A stretch of DNA of 64,000 bases. Origin: Hansfordia pulvinata (Eukaryota > Ascomycota > Sordariomycetes > Xylariales). This document shows positions 1 through 9,761 of this stretch, one piece after another; within the stretch, counting starts at the first letter, position 1; each line of letters opens with the position of its first letter. Under the pieces are notes generated by a model, which was not told where the DNA came from, ran no database searches, and saw only the letters and a program-made list of their open reading frames with translations. The translations under genes and the position numbers were made by a program. The stretch lies in assembly GCA_006538405.1 (NCBI GenBank), contig BJKQ01000015.1:310001-374000 (forward strand), in the 5' to 3' direction.

Positions 1-218
1 AGGCCTCATCCAACATCATCATTCACACGCTACGGACGGATTGCTCGTACTGACGACCTTTGGAAGTCCGAAGAGCCCAGCCTGCGCCACTTTCGGCCCA
101 TGTTTACGGAATACAGGACCGGCAGACAGACCCCTTGCCCCCTTTTCGTCGGTCAGATGCATGGCCACACTGGGGAGTGCGCTGCGTTTCACTGTACTCG
201 TAGGCCCTCGGACGTTCT

Positions 219-290
219 CTCTCTGTCTCTATGTATTTCGTATTTCTCCTCTCTCTCTTCTCTCTATCTCTCTCTCTGTGTCTCTCTCTG
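219..290. repeat. Interrupted CT-rich microsatellite
   Basis: The plus strand is almost pure C and T, made of repeated CTCTCT blocks broken by TATGTATTTCGTATTT and single G bases. It is simple-sequence DNA with no coding signal. Confidence 0.7.
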
Positions 291-1344
291 CAGTGTCTGC
301 ACTCCTTGCGGCGTGTTTCTCGGCCCCGGACTAGCAGCCCCCACCCTCCCAAGGGTCCAGACATTCCAAAGCCGGCTCGGCCGGTACCGCAGGCATGATG
401 AACGTCTTCTCCCCCCTCCCTCTTTCGTGTCTTTCGCTACCTCTCTTTCGGGATGGTAGGCGGGAGGAGCGGAGGCGTCTGGGTTAGGGCCCCGTATCTC
501 CGAGCTCTCTCCTTCCCACCTATTCCCCTCTCGCTCGTTCGCCTGGTGGTGGTTGAGAAGCCTAGACGCGGCTGGGCGACGACGACGACAACAACGCTCT
601 TCTTTCGGGCCACCGTCTCCACGAATGACTGAGACGGGGCCGGCTGCGTGCCGGTCGTCCCCCGATTGGCCTCCCCACACCACCCACCATCACTACCTAC
701 CCCAACACCACCACCGTCACCACCAGAGCAAACCTCATCATCTCGTCTTGTACACAGTGTTGGAAGGAGTCTCTTCACATCACGCCTGTCCCTCGCTAAC
801 CCTCCCCCTCAAGAGCCTCGTGTTGTTCGCGAGCCGGCCAGCAAAGAGACCCTCCATCCACCAGCCCGACACCAGCTGCCCGAGAGGAGCGCGATGAGGT
901 CACAGGTACGCGAGGAAATCTGCCGTCTCATTGGATAGAGTTGTCGTTGCGTGTGTGCGTGTTTGTGTGTGCATGTGTGCAGCGGTGTGTGTTTGGGAAA
1001 CGTATCGACAGTGACTGGCCGGGGAACTGAGCCAGCCTTGCCGGTAGGTAATGTTACCTGGTCCGTCGGCTTGGGAAGAGAGAGAGGGCGTCACAGGTGG
1101 CGTGTGTGTCTGTGTCTCATCCGAGACATCAGGCAACTCTGACGGCCGGCTGGGGTTGGGTCTTGGGAGTTCTACTCGGTGTCTTTGATTCAAGAGACGT
1201 CCCCGAAGGCTGCGTCCGTGTGTGTTTGCGTGAAGTGTCCAGGGTGGAGAACCGCGAGAGCGGGTAACGACGACGCAGAGCCCCGGCAGATGAAGAGGTA
1301 CATGAGGTAGATGGGTAAGCTGGCACACACACAGACACACGCAT

Positions 1345-1347
<3 letters not shown>

Positions 1348-1437
<90 letters not shown>
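1348..1437. repeat. (CA)n dinucleotide microsatellite, about 45 units
   Basis: Ninety bases of uninterrupted CA repeat, flanked by imperfect copies with CATACG and CACACAGACA interruptions. The long Cys-Val and Thr-His reading frames across it are artefacts of the repeat. Its length makes it a likely polymorphic marker and a site where the assembled copy number may be wrong. Confidence 0.95.
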
Positions 1438-1440
<3 letters not shown>

Positions 1441-2094
1441 GCACACATACTCATCGCATGCTCACCCTCTTCTTATCTTTGGATGGAACTAATGAGGGCC
1501 CCCCTTGTTCCTAACGAGCACCGGCGACGATGGTGACGAAGTCGACGGCGACGGCGACGGCGAGAGACTCACAGCGTGTTACGCATACCAACCCAACCTT
1601 CCAATCCAAAGGGACGAACAGCGATCGATCGTCATGTCTCATGTCTCATATGCAAGCCCGCAAAGCCCGCTAAAGCCCTGCCATGTCTTTCTCTGGCCTC
1701 TTGGCCTCCCACCGTCTCCCAGCAGGCACCCCCCTCTCTGACTGGTCGATGAACGGGGGCGACAGACGCAGCAAATCAACGGCACGCACCCTCGCCTCGT
1801 CTTTTTTCTCTTTTTCCTTCCTATGGCCATCTCTTTCTCCTCTGTCGGCCCCCCGCTGACCCTCCATCCCCCTGGCTGAGCCACATCCACCTGGCACCCC
1901 GCCGCCGCCGCCAGCTTGCTTCCCGCACACAAGTCTCACTCAGATCGAGAGCGAGACACGCGCGTGTGGAGCAGTAAGAAGAAGAAGAGAGGACCCTAGC
2001 TTCCCCCCTCTCTTCTGCCAGCCCGCCAGCCAGCGACTGATAGGTGATGGCCCCCCCAAAAGACTAGTGCGGGAGATAAGACCCTCCCCTTCCT

Positions 2095-3117
2095 TCACCC
2101 GCCGTGGAGCGTGGAGACGAACAGTATGTTGTCACCGCTCTGTATCTCGTAGGCCTCCTCGCCCTCCAGCTCCCAGTCGGCGTCGTTGATCAGCACCAGA
2201 ATCCCTGGCCGCCTGTTGGCCCACCGCCCAGCACACCAGCACCCCGTTAGCCTTTCTGGTCCATGCCCTGGCTTTGCTTTGGTCCCTTCCCGTTGGTGTG
2301 GCTGGCTGCACGGAAGGGAGGTTTTGGGGCCTCCCCGCGGAAAACCCCATGAGGTCACACGTCTCGGATGAGGAGAGGGCAAAATGATGGAGCGTGGCGT
2401 GGAGAGGAGGGAGGGGCAAAGACGATGGTGGCGGGCGGGCAGCCGGGGGAACATGCATCTCTGACAGGCAGCATGAGATGGAGAGAGAGAGAGAGATATC
2501 GTGGCGCTCGCCTCAGACGATCAAGATCGGAAGCCTGTCTCTTTCTCGCCGCCGCGCCCCCCTCAGGTCAACCGCGTGGGAGCGTGTAGCAACCTGGCGG
2601 CAAAGCATCAAGAGGAGAAGAAAAAAAAGAAAAAGAAAGCAGAATCCCACAGAAGAATGCTTACAGGTGTCCGTCGAGCACAAACAGCTCCTTGCGCGTG
2701 TCTTTCATCGTGTTGCTGCAGAGGTGGCCGATGAGGCTGGCAATGGTGGCGGGCCGGCCCTGCGCGTCGGCGCTGGGGATGGACAGCTTGTGATGACGCT
2801 GGTCCGAGAAGAGCATCTCCAGGCCGCCTCTGATATGGGACGCCGCCTCGTCAGCAAAGGGATACCAGGGAGAGAAGGGGGGTGGGTAGATAGATGATCG
2901 ATGACGGTGGCGACGGGGACTGCAGCAAACGGAGCGCCAGCGAGGTTGTGCCCCCCCTCTCCCGATGGTGGCCTGTCGATCTTGCGCCTTTTGGTGCTTT
3001 CCTGTCTGCCTGCTGGTGGAGGCGTCCGACTCACGAGAACTCGACCACGATCTGGGTCTCTGGCGCGGGCGCCGCAGCAGCCGTGGCCTTGCCGCCGTCT
3101 TGGGGCGGCGCCGTCAT
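2095..3117 (-). CDS. urm1: Ubiquitin-related modifier Urm1
   Basis: Urm1 is a ubiquitin-like sulphur carrier activated by Uba4. It supplies sulphur for tRNA wobble-uridine thiolation and is conjugated to proteins such as peroxiredoxin. Three exons give a 121-residue protein: 3035-3117, 2665-2829 and 2095-2212. The junctions use GTGAGT and GTAAGC donors and keep frame (366 nt in total). The first residues after the start read MTAPPQDGG, followed by an Ala/Pro linker and [14 protein letters not shown], the first ubiquitin-fold strands. The last exon carries [17 protein letters not shown] and ends in STLHGG, the Gly-Gly tail activated by Uba4. The size matches fungal Urm1. The start at 3117 is the only ATG that fits exon 1. 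The gene is divergent from the mitochondrial carrier gene. Confidence 0.95.
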
Positions 3118-3775
3118 GATGATGGTGTTCTTTCGGCCCGCTGGGAAGGGCAAACTCGTGTACGGTCAGGCCGACTCGAGTATGGGGTCTGAATGGCGGC
3201 TGGGACGTGAGCACACGAGAGGAGGAGTGGCTATGTCCCTTATCTTGCCTAGTCCAACCCGACTTGATATCTTAGGTACCTTACCTACTGTGGTGTTTTG
3301 CGCGACAATGACTGGAATACTTTCAAGGTTGATACCGCGATTAACAGATTTTACTTATTATATGCATAATTTGCTTATATACATCTATAGTTAACTATGT
3401 ATACGTCCCGACCTGTCTAAGCCCCTCCCTACATGTATGTGTCGAAGCGAGTAGCCGGCGGCTGAGTAATCGCGCCCCAAACGGAACGCCGGCCGATCGG
3501 CGACGGGCCCGCTAATCTCTCGCCGGCCACCCTGGGTACAATTTCATCATCAGGGCCGGCCCCCAACCGGGACCCGGCGTTCTCCAGCGTTTGCCATCAC
3601 CCAGCAGCACCCGGCTCGCCCTCCGATGCCCAGAAGCCCACGCATCGGCAACACCAGGCGCCCGTGAAGAGCCTCAAGACCGGAGAGAGAGGAAAGAGGG
3701 CCGTCATGTGAACGTCACGTCCGCACACCCCAACACAGCCTTCACCCTCTTCTTTCTTTTTCCCGCCCGACCCCC
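3118..3775. promoter_or_regulatory. Divergent promoter region, urm1 / Flx1-like carrier
   Basis: This is the 658-base interval between two divergent start codons, so it must hold both promoters. A relatively AT-rich patch at about 3330-3400 stands out from the GC-rich surroundings, and AGGTACCTTACCTAC-type sequence occurs near 3275. No specific factor site is assigned. Confidence 0.5.
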
Positions 3776-4985
3776 ATGAGCCAACACCATGCGGGCCTCG
3801 CTCCGCGCTCGTCGAGCCCATCGCGGGCCTCACCGCCGGCTCCGTCGCCACCCTCGTAGTCCACCCCCTCGACATTGTCAAGACGCGCATGCAGAGTAAG
3901 TGGCCTGGTCCCTTGGGCAGAAAACCTCCCGAGTCGGTTCCCGCTGGCTGACACTTCCCCCGACCCCGAAAGTCCACCGGAGCAGCAGCGCCGCCTCGGC
4001 CTCCGCCGCCGCCCCGCGCCTCGACACGGTCACCCTCGTCCGCAGGCTGGTCGCGGACGCGCCCAGCCCCGTCGCCGCCCTCTACCGGGGCCTGGCGCCC
4101 AACCTGCTCGGCGGCGCCCTGGCCTGGGGCTCCTTCTTCTTCTTCAAGGCGCGCGCCGAGCAGGCCATACTCGCCGTCAAGTCGTCGTCATCGTCATCGT
4201 CGTCGTCGTCGTTGTCGTCGTCGTCGTCATCGTCATCATCCTCGGCCCCGGTCCTCACCCCGCGGGACTACTTCGTGGCCTCGGCGGTCGGCGGCCTCTT
4301 CACCCAGGCCCTGACCAACCCGATCTGGGTCCTCAAGACGCGCATGGTCTCCTCGGACCGCGGCGCCGCCGGCGCCTACCCCAGCATGCGCGCGGGCGCC
4401 CTGGCCATCCTCCGCAGCCCGGAGGGCTGGCGCGGCTTCTACCGCGGCCTGGCCATCAGCCTCGTCGGCGTCACCCACGGCGCGGTCCAGTTTGCCGTCT
4501 ACGAGCCGCTGAAGCGCGTGTACCTGTCTCGGCGGCGGCGGCGGCAGCAGGAGCAGGAGCAGGAGCAACTTCTGTCATCCTTGCCTTCCCCTTCTTCTGC
4601 TTCCTCTTCCACTTCTACGCACCACCACCACAGCAGCCGCAGCAGCAGCAGCAGCAGCAGCAGCCACCACGAGAAGATGGGCAACGACGCGACCCTCGTC
4701 CTCTCGAGCGCCTCCAAGCTGGTCGCCGGCGCCGCCACCTACCCCTACCAGGTGATCCGGAGCCGGCTGCAGAACTACGACGCCGAGGCGCGCTTCGGCC
4801 GGGGCATCCGCGGCGTCGCCGCCCGCCTGTGGCGCGAGGAGGGCTGGCGCGGCTTCTACCGCGGCATCGTCCCGGGCGTCGTCCGCGTCCTGCCCGCCAC
4901 CTGGGTCACCTTCCTCGTCTACGAGAACGCCCGCTTCTACCTGGGCCGGCTGACGGTGTCGGCGGCGGAGACTTCTGTGGCTTGA
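3776..4985 (+). CDS. flx1: Mitochondrial carrier, Flx1-like (FAD/folate type), with frame break in exon 1
   Basis: Solute carrier of the mitochondrial inner membrane. Best match by eye is the Flx1 FAD transporter / mitochondrial folate carrier subfamily. Three carrier repeats are visible: HPLDIVKTRMQ in exon 1, NPIWVLKTRM near 4318-4346, and YPYQVIRSRLQNYD near 4741-4781; each has the Px[DE/W]xx[KR] type signature. The intron is 3896-3972 (GTAAGT..AAAG), joining phase 1. The conserved frame GTC GAG CCC ATC (from 3811) has no in-frame ATG. It is reached from ATG 3776 (MSQHHAGLAP) only if one C is added at 3803-3804, giving about 377 residues. Exon 2 carries two inserted poly-serine stretches (4180-4244 and about 4590-4671), so the protein is longer than yeast Flx1. 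Substrate assignment is inference; family membership is firm. Confidence 0.85.
4180..4244 (+). repeat. TCG/TCA trinucleotide repeat coding for poly-Ser
   Basis: A run of TCG, TCA and occasional TTG codons inside the carrier gene encodes about twenty serines between the first and second carrier repeats. The repeat is in frame and sits in a loop position, so it probably tolerates length change. A second, CAG/AGC-type repeat at about 4632-4670 encodes another serine run in the same protein. Confidence 0.85.
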
Positions 4986-5703
4986 TCGTGATCAACTGGC
5001 CTTCCTTGGAATAACGCCGAAGATGAGCAAAATCACACCTGTAATTGTACATGCGAAATAGAGATTGCACATAGAATGTAACAATACAAGAAGCACAGGG
5101 CACTGCCGTGGCTGCCAGGATGATGCTTCTCTGGCCCTTCTCTACAGGCCTGCCATCGACGTGCCCCCTGTCGAATGAGGAGAGCAGCAACATCGCACGG
5201 CCAAGGTCGGCGTTCGCCCAGGGCCAGCACTGGACACCGGAGGCCCCGCGCGTCGGAGCCCAAGGCAGAGGTCCCTGCCAAATGTGCCGAAGAACAGCGA
5301 TGTCATGTTGCCCGAATCCTATTTGAACTAAGAAATAACGCTCTGATACATGACGACAACAAAGATCACCAAGGGGATAAGGACCCAGGCGCAAACCAGC
5401 TAAGCATGTACAACCGGCACCCTCTTTCGTTCCCGCGAACCTCCTTTCCTGATCTCCGTATCACCGCGTAACTGCAGGGCAAGCGTGACCTGGCAATGAG
5501 AGCGCGTCGCTTCGATTGCCTGGTCTTCGGAGCAGCAGTACTTGGCACGGGAGACGGTCCCTGTCTCGACTCGCCTCCGAACACGCACGCGCAGCCGCTT
5601 CAAGCCTCACTCTTTATACTCACACCTTACACGCACAAAAAAATCGTCCTTGCTTCCACCTGTTTCCCCCCCACCCCGCGCTTACCCCCCTCATCTCCCA
5701 CAT
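4986..5703. other. Convergent intergenic region
   Basis: Lies between the stop codons of the carrier gene (+) and vps68 (-). It should contain both 3' UTRs and terminators. No coding signal or repeat was found. Confidence 0.5.
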
Positions 5704-6380
5704 CTACAGCGACAAGTTGTAGCTGTACTCGTCCTCCATGTTCTGGCTGACCCAGAGGACGACGGAGGACAGGCCGACGAGGGCGTTGGCGACGACGTTC
5801 TCGACGCCCATCTGCATCATGGGCCAGCCCACGCCCGGCACGACGAACTTGAGGACGAAGACCACGACGCCTCCCGCCATCCCGCCGGCCAGGGAGGCGA
5901 AGCCAAGGAACAGGACGACGCGGGCCTTCCAGGCGACCGACGAGGAGCCGCCCGAGTAGGAGAAGGAGGACGAGTCGGCGGAGAGGCGGGCCTTCTCGAC
6001 CGAGTTGATAATGAGCATGCCCAGGGCGCTGAAGATGAGGGGCAGCCAGTCCACGAACGTGACGTGGACGTCGGAGCCGTTGAGGGGCGACTTGGACCAG
6101 ACCGCGGCGTCCAGGAAGACGTAGAAGGCGAGCGCGAACTGCGAAGGAAACCAATCCATTAGTCTCTACCGTGTTTCCGGAGCCGGTAGCCGGGTGATGG
6201 CAGCTTGCGACGGGTTGGGAGCGAGGGGTATGCCGCATGCGAAAGGCAGCGCGGGGGGGGGGGGGGGGGGGGGGGGGGGATACGCACAATGCCGCCGGCA
6301 CCGTAGACGCCGGCACTGCGGGCCCAGGCGCTGTTAAGCCACTCGGGTCGGCTGAACTTCCAAAGGCGGTCGTCTTCCAT
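5704..6380 (-). CDS. vps68: Vps68/TMEM50 family membrane protein
   Basis: Small four-helix membrane protein of the Vps68 (TMEM50) family. In yeast Vps68 works with Vps55 at late endosomes in sorting to the vacuole. Exon 1 (6288-6380) encodes MEDDRLWKFSRPEWLNSAW and on to YGAGGI. The intron 6139-6287 has a GTGCGT donor and a TTCGCAG acceptor. Exon 2 (5704-6138) continues FALAFYVFLDAAVWSKS. Total 175 residues, the usual size. Hydrophobic segments lie at about residues 26-46, 62-84, 104-128 and 138-160. Conserved features include FLDAAVW, the PLIFSALGMLIINSV helix and the C-terminal MEDEYSYNLSL. The intron holds a 27-base G homopolymer. The family call is firm; the sorting role is by homology. 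Confidence 0.9.
6253..6279. repeat. 27-base poly-G tract in the vps68 intron
   Basis: Twenty-seven consecutive G on the plus strand (poly-C in the transcript), 8 bases downstream of the 5' splice site of the vps68 intron. It is the longest homopolymer in the window. Its exact length is doubtful in any sequencing technology. Confidence 0.95.
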
Positions 6381-8002
6381 GGTGCTGTAGGTATGTTTGC
6401 CGTGCTGTGAGGATGGAGTCGTTTTGCGCCGGGCGGCGAGCGAAGCTGGGGGGACAAGACGAGAGGTGAGGCCGTCGAACAGGCGCTTCGGTAGTGCTCG
6501 TAAACCGGGAGTGGGGAGGGAGACGGGCGGATGCTATGCTGGCAGTTTAGCTCGCGTGAGACTCGGGATGCGACAGATTGGAGCTCGCGAGCACGGGCGA
6601 GCTGATGCGCTGAGATGATGTTGTGCAGGCGGTGGTGGGCTTGGAGCAGTCAAGTCCCAAGATGGGGGCGACGGTTGCCAGGCTGTCGAGGATGACGGCA
6701 GGGCCACTGCTGCGCGACGGGCGGCTGCTAAACTTAGCACGGGCTGGTTGGATCCAGTGATGCTGGGCTGGTAGGTAATGCTCTTGTACTTAAGAGTACC
6801 TGTACATGGACTAGAGCTGGGTCTGGACGTAGCTTGCATGCGTTTAGCTCCAGATCATAGGGACTCGATACCTTCAAGGTACTGCTCGAGCAAATGTCTG
6901 GCTAGCCCTGATGCAGCCGGTACTCGTATCCAGTGTCTCGCATGCTTGCCCCCAAAGTCCAAACGGAGGCTGATGACGACGTAGCAGCACCGTTGACCGT
7001 TCACGTTCACTGAGCTGGCTCTCTGCGCCGTGATGAGATGCTTGATCCAGCACACTCCTTCCATAGGTACCGCCAGCTGCCAGGTACTCGCGCCTCTTTC
7101 TGTACGGCCATCACCTGCCTCTCAAACGAGTGCGCAGGTAGGTAGGTACCTTACATTCATAGGTACGCTCAGCAGATCCAGTTAGTCATTTATCTTCGCA
7201 ATCAAGCGCCTCCATCTCCATACTGCATGCTTTCGGAGATACCAAAGCACGTGATGATGCGTCTTGAACCATGTGCCTGATAGCCCATGGCATCAAGAAA
7301 AAGGCTCAACGTCCTACCCGGGAATCGCAAGAGTGATTCTGTGTATTAAGTATCGAATCGTCCTGCAAGGAGCATCGAACTCCCCGCATCAGGACATGAG
7401 AAGTAACTGAGTCAATCCCATCCGCTCCGCACCTGCAGAGTCGGACGGAGCCGGTCCCAAAACGCCATAACGTGCCATAACGTGCAATACTGGCTGTCTC
7501 GTCCATCTTTCTCATACATTTCTTCGCCCTCTGCCTGTCCTTCAGACCAACCGGAGCCCCTCACAGACCCTGCCTCCGGCGCGCAACAGATAATATCGAT
7601 ACAAGAAACGTGTAGATGGCTTGCCTGGACAGCCTGTCTCTCGATATGCACTTCGTCAAGTAATCAGCCAGAGCTGCTCGTACACACTTGACGATGCTTG
7701 CAGGCAGGGGAAACTGCCGCATTCTGCTTCATCAATGTCCTCAGTCCGGGCCCTATCCTGCCAACAATGCCAACACTTCTCCGCTGCCGATCGTCGCGGC
7801 CAAAATGATGCCAATCTCAAGATTGCCGTCAAGTCAAGCATGTCATCTTCACCTGACGCCCCGAACGCCGTCCCTGGTTGTGTCTATATGTGTCATGTGT
7901 GTCATGGTCCACTCATTCTCGTTGTCGTGTCGTCTCGGTTTTTTTTGTTCATCGAGCCTCAAACCTCGTCTCTCGAGGAGGGGAGGGGGGGCGGCCAGGT
8001 CA
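6381..8002. other. Intergenic region with vps68 promoter and knr4 3' flank
   Basis: No coding region recognised. It contains several AGGTACCT/GTAGGTAGGTACC motifs (near 7066 and 7140) and a short GCCATAACGT duplication near 7464-7486. It must hold the vps68 promoter on its left and the knr4 3' UTR on its right. Confidence 0.5.
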
Positions 8003-9761
8003 TTAAATCTCAATCGTCTTCATCGCCCCACCTCCATTTTCTAGCGTGCTGTTCGGGCTCAGAGGCGAGGACGATGAGTCTCTGGGCTTGGTGTTGGTGG
8101 CATCGGAGTGTTTCGGCATCTGGCTGATCCCTTCGTCCGGCTTGGGCGTCTCGACTTCGACCAGCTTAGGCGCCGGCGCTCCGTTCTTGCCAGACTTCTT
8201 GTCCGAAAGCGCTGACTCCTCGGCAACCCTGGCCAGTGGGCTCGACTTGCTGTAGCCCGGGCGAGCCGGACTCGACAAGGGTGAGGGACTGCTCAGTCGC
8301 TGCAGGGTGCGGCCGCGAGCTTCGCCGTTGGTGCTCGTGTCGATCGGGCTCGCATACGGAGAGCCGCCAGGCGAGCCACCTGGCACAGTTGACTTGCGCT
8401 TGGCGGCTGCCTTGGGTCCACGGCCGTGCTTCTGGTCCATCCTCCATCGCAGAATGTCAAAGTAGGAAGGCTCCACACGAGTGGTCTTAAACTCGCGCAA
8501 CTTGAGTTCGTTGTTGTCCTCGTCGACGAACCACTTGCCGCTGTTCAGATCGTCGGCCACAATGGCCAAGAAGGCCGACCATGACCTGGCAACGACGTAC
8601 TTGGTGTCGTAGTCGCGACCAAAGAGGATGACCTGACCCCAGGTGCCCGCGGGGCCGGGTGAGATGTCGATGGCCAGGTTGTTGCCACCCCAGTCGCGCA
8701 CCAGGGGGATCCAGCCGGGGTGCGCGTAAGCGCGCTGGATGGCGCCTTGGGGCACCGAGTCCTGGCGAGCGATGAGTTCCTGTCTCCACGTAGAGCCTTG
8801 CGAGCCTTGTGAGCTGGGGGAGCCAGGAGTGGCACGAGATGACGAGGCCTGGCTGCTGCTGCCGCCGCCGCCGAAGGCCTTGGTAGGCATCGCCGGCTTG
8901 TCAACCGATGGTCGAGGAGATACTGCTGGTTGACTCTGCGCCACTGATCCCATTCCTGGACGATTTCCTCACAGTCCATCAGCATGGAGCTGAAAATGAT
9001 GCCAGTGGGGGTGCCGCCACGCTCTTGGCCGTCGTGGATGGCCAGGGAGTCTCTAACGTCCTGGGGTAGGGAGCAGTCCAGCTGGTGCTCGAGCTCGTTC
9101 AGATCATTCTCAGTGCAGCCCTCACAGAGCTGGTCAAACAGCTCGGGGTAGTGCTCGTTGGCCCAGCGGTCTATGCGCTTCCAAGAGTGGGCGATGGGGG
9201 CGGGGGAGGAACACCCTCGGCAAAGGACTGCATCTGAATTTCGCCGGGGCTGCTGACCGTCTCGAAGCCATCGTCCTTGGACTGGCGGCGAGCATTGGCG
9301 GATCGCAGACCGGGGGAGTAGGAGCCAGTTCCGCGGGGAGAGACGGGGGAGGGCGAGCCAGGCATTCCGGCGCCCATGTAGGCGGTGCCGTCGTGGCCAT
9401 CCTCGAAGGAAGAAGAAACATCAGCACGAGACTCAGAGGCAGTGGTGACAGACGTCAGGGTGCTCTGGCGGTTGAGAGGCACGTGGCGGCCTGTGCGGTA
9501 GGGAGAGTCGTGGTCGGAGTCTGGGTTCAAGTGACACGTCAGCAACCGAGATCAAGGCAAAGCTTGCGGGTGAAGCCATAGCGCGGGGGCGGCTAGGTGC
9601 ATTGCTTACGTCTGTCATTGCTGGTCATGGTATGCCAAAAGGAGCGGAAAGCTGCGCCGAACCTAGTTGTTTGATGACACGGTCAGCAGGGCTCCGGCCA
9701 GGAACGGCGCGCAGTGAGGAGGCGATTTGTCGAATGAGGCGCAGATCTGGACTTACGACAT
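8003..9761 (-). CDS. knr4: Knr4/Smi1 cell-wall assembly regulator, two frame breaks
   Basis: Knr4/Smi1 is a scaffold linking the cell-wall-integrity MAP kinase Slt2 and calcineurin to wall synthesis. Exon 1 is only five bases (9757-9761, ATGTC), exon 2 is 9610-9662 and exon 3 is 8003-9520; donors are GTAAGT and GTAAGC. The protein starts MSFGAAFRSFWHTMTSNDR, then a Ser/Pro-rich linker with SPYRTGRHVPLNRQS. The SUKH/SMI1_KNR4 domain spans about residues 135-400, with HSWKRIDRWANEHYPELFD, DWGGNNLAID, GQVILFGRDYDTKYVVARSW and FDILRWRMDQK. A disordered Ser/Pro tail follows. Reading continues across three frames: one G (sense C) must be added at 9196-9200 and another at 8910-8911. With both restored the product is 525 residues, close to the yeast 505. 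The domain is intact on both sides of each break, so sequence error is more likely than decay. Confidence 0.9.

Larger units (their letters stand above)
1..2094. other. Intergenic stretch, no gene recognised
   Basis: All six frames give only low-complexity or arginine/proline-rich translations typical of GC-rich non-coding DNA. I see no conserved domain, signal peptide or convincing intron-exon structure. The stretch holds a pyrimidine CT tract near 219-290 and a long AC microsatellite at 1348-1437. It lies 3' of urm1, so it may include that gene's 3' UTR. Confidence 0.5.

Noticed and set aside
900..1454. Minus-strand frame with a long Cys-Val run and a plus-strand frame with a Thr-His run
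   Set aside because: Both are translations of the CA microsatellite; no coding sequence flanks them.
3876..5014. 379-residue frame over the carrier gene in a second plus-strand frame
   Set aside because: It is an Arg/Pro-rich shadow of the carrier exon in another frame, without carrier signatures.
8003..9761. knr4 as a pseudogene
   Set aside because: Two breaks of the same missing-C type leave the domain fully conserved, and other essential genes here show the same error pattern, so an assembly artefact is the simpler explanation.
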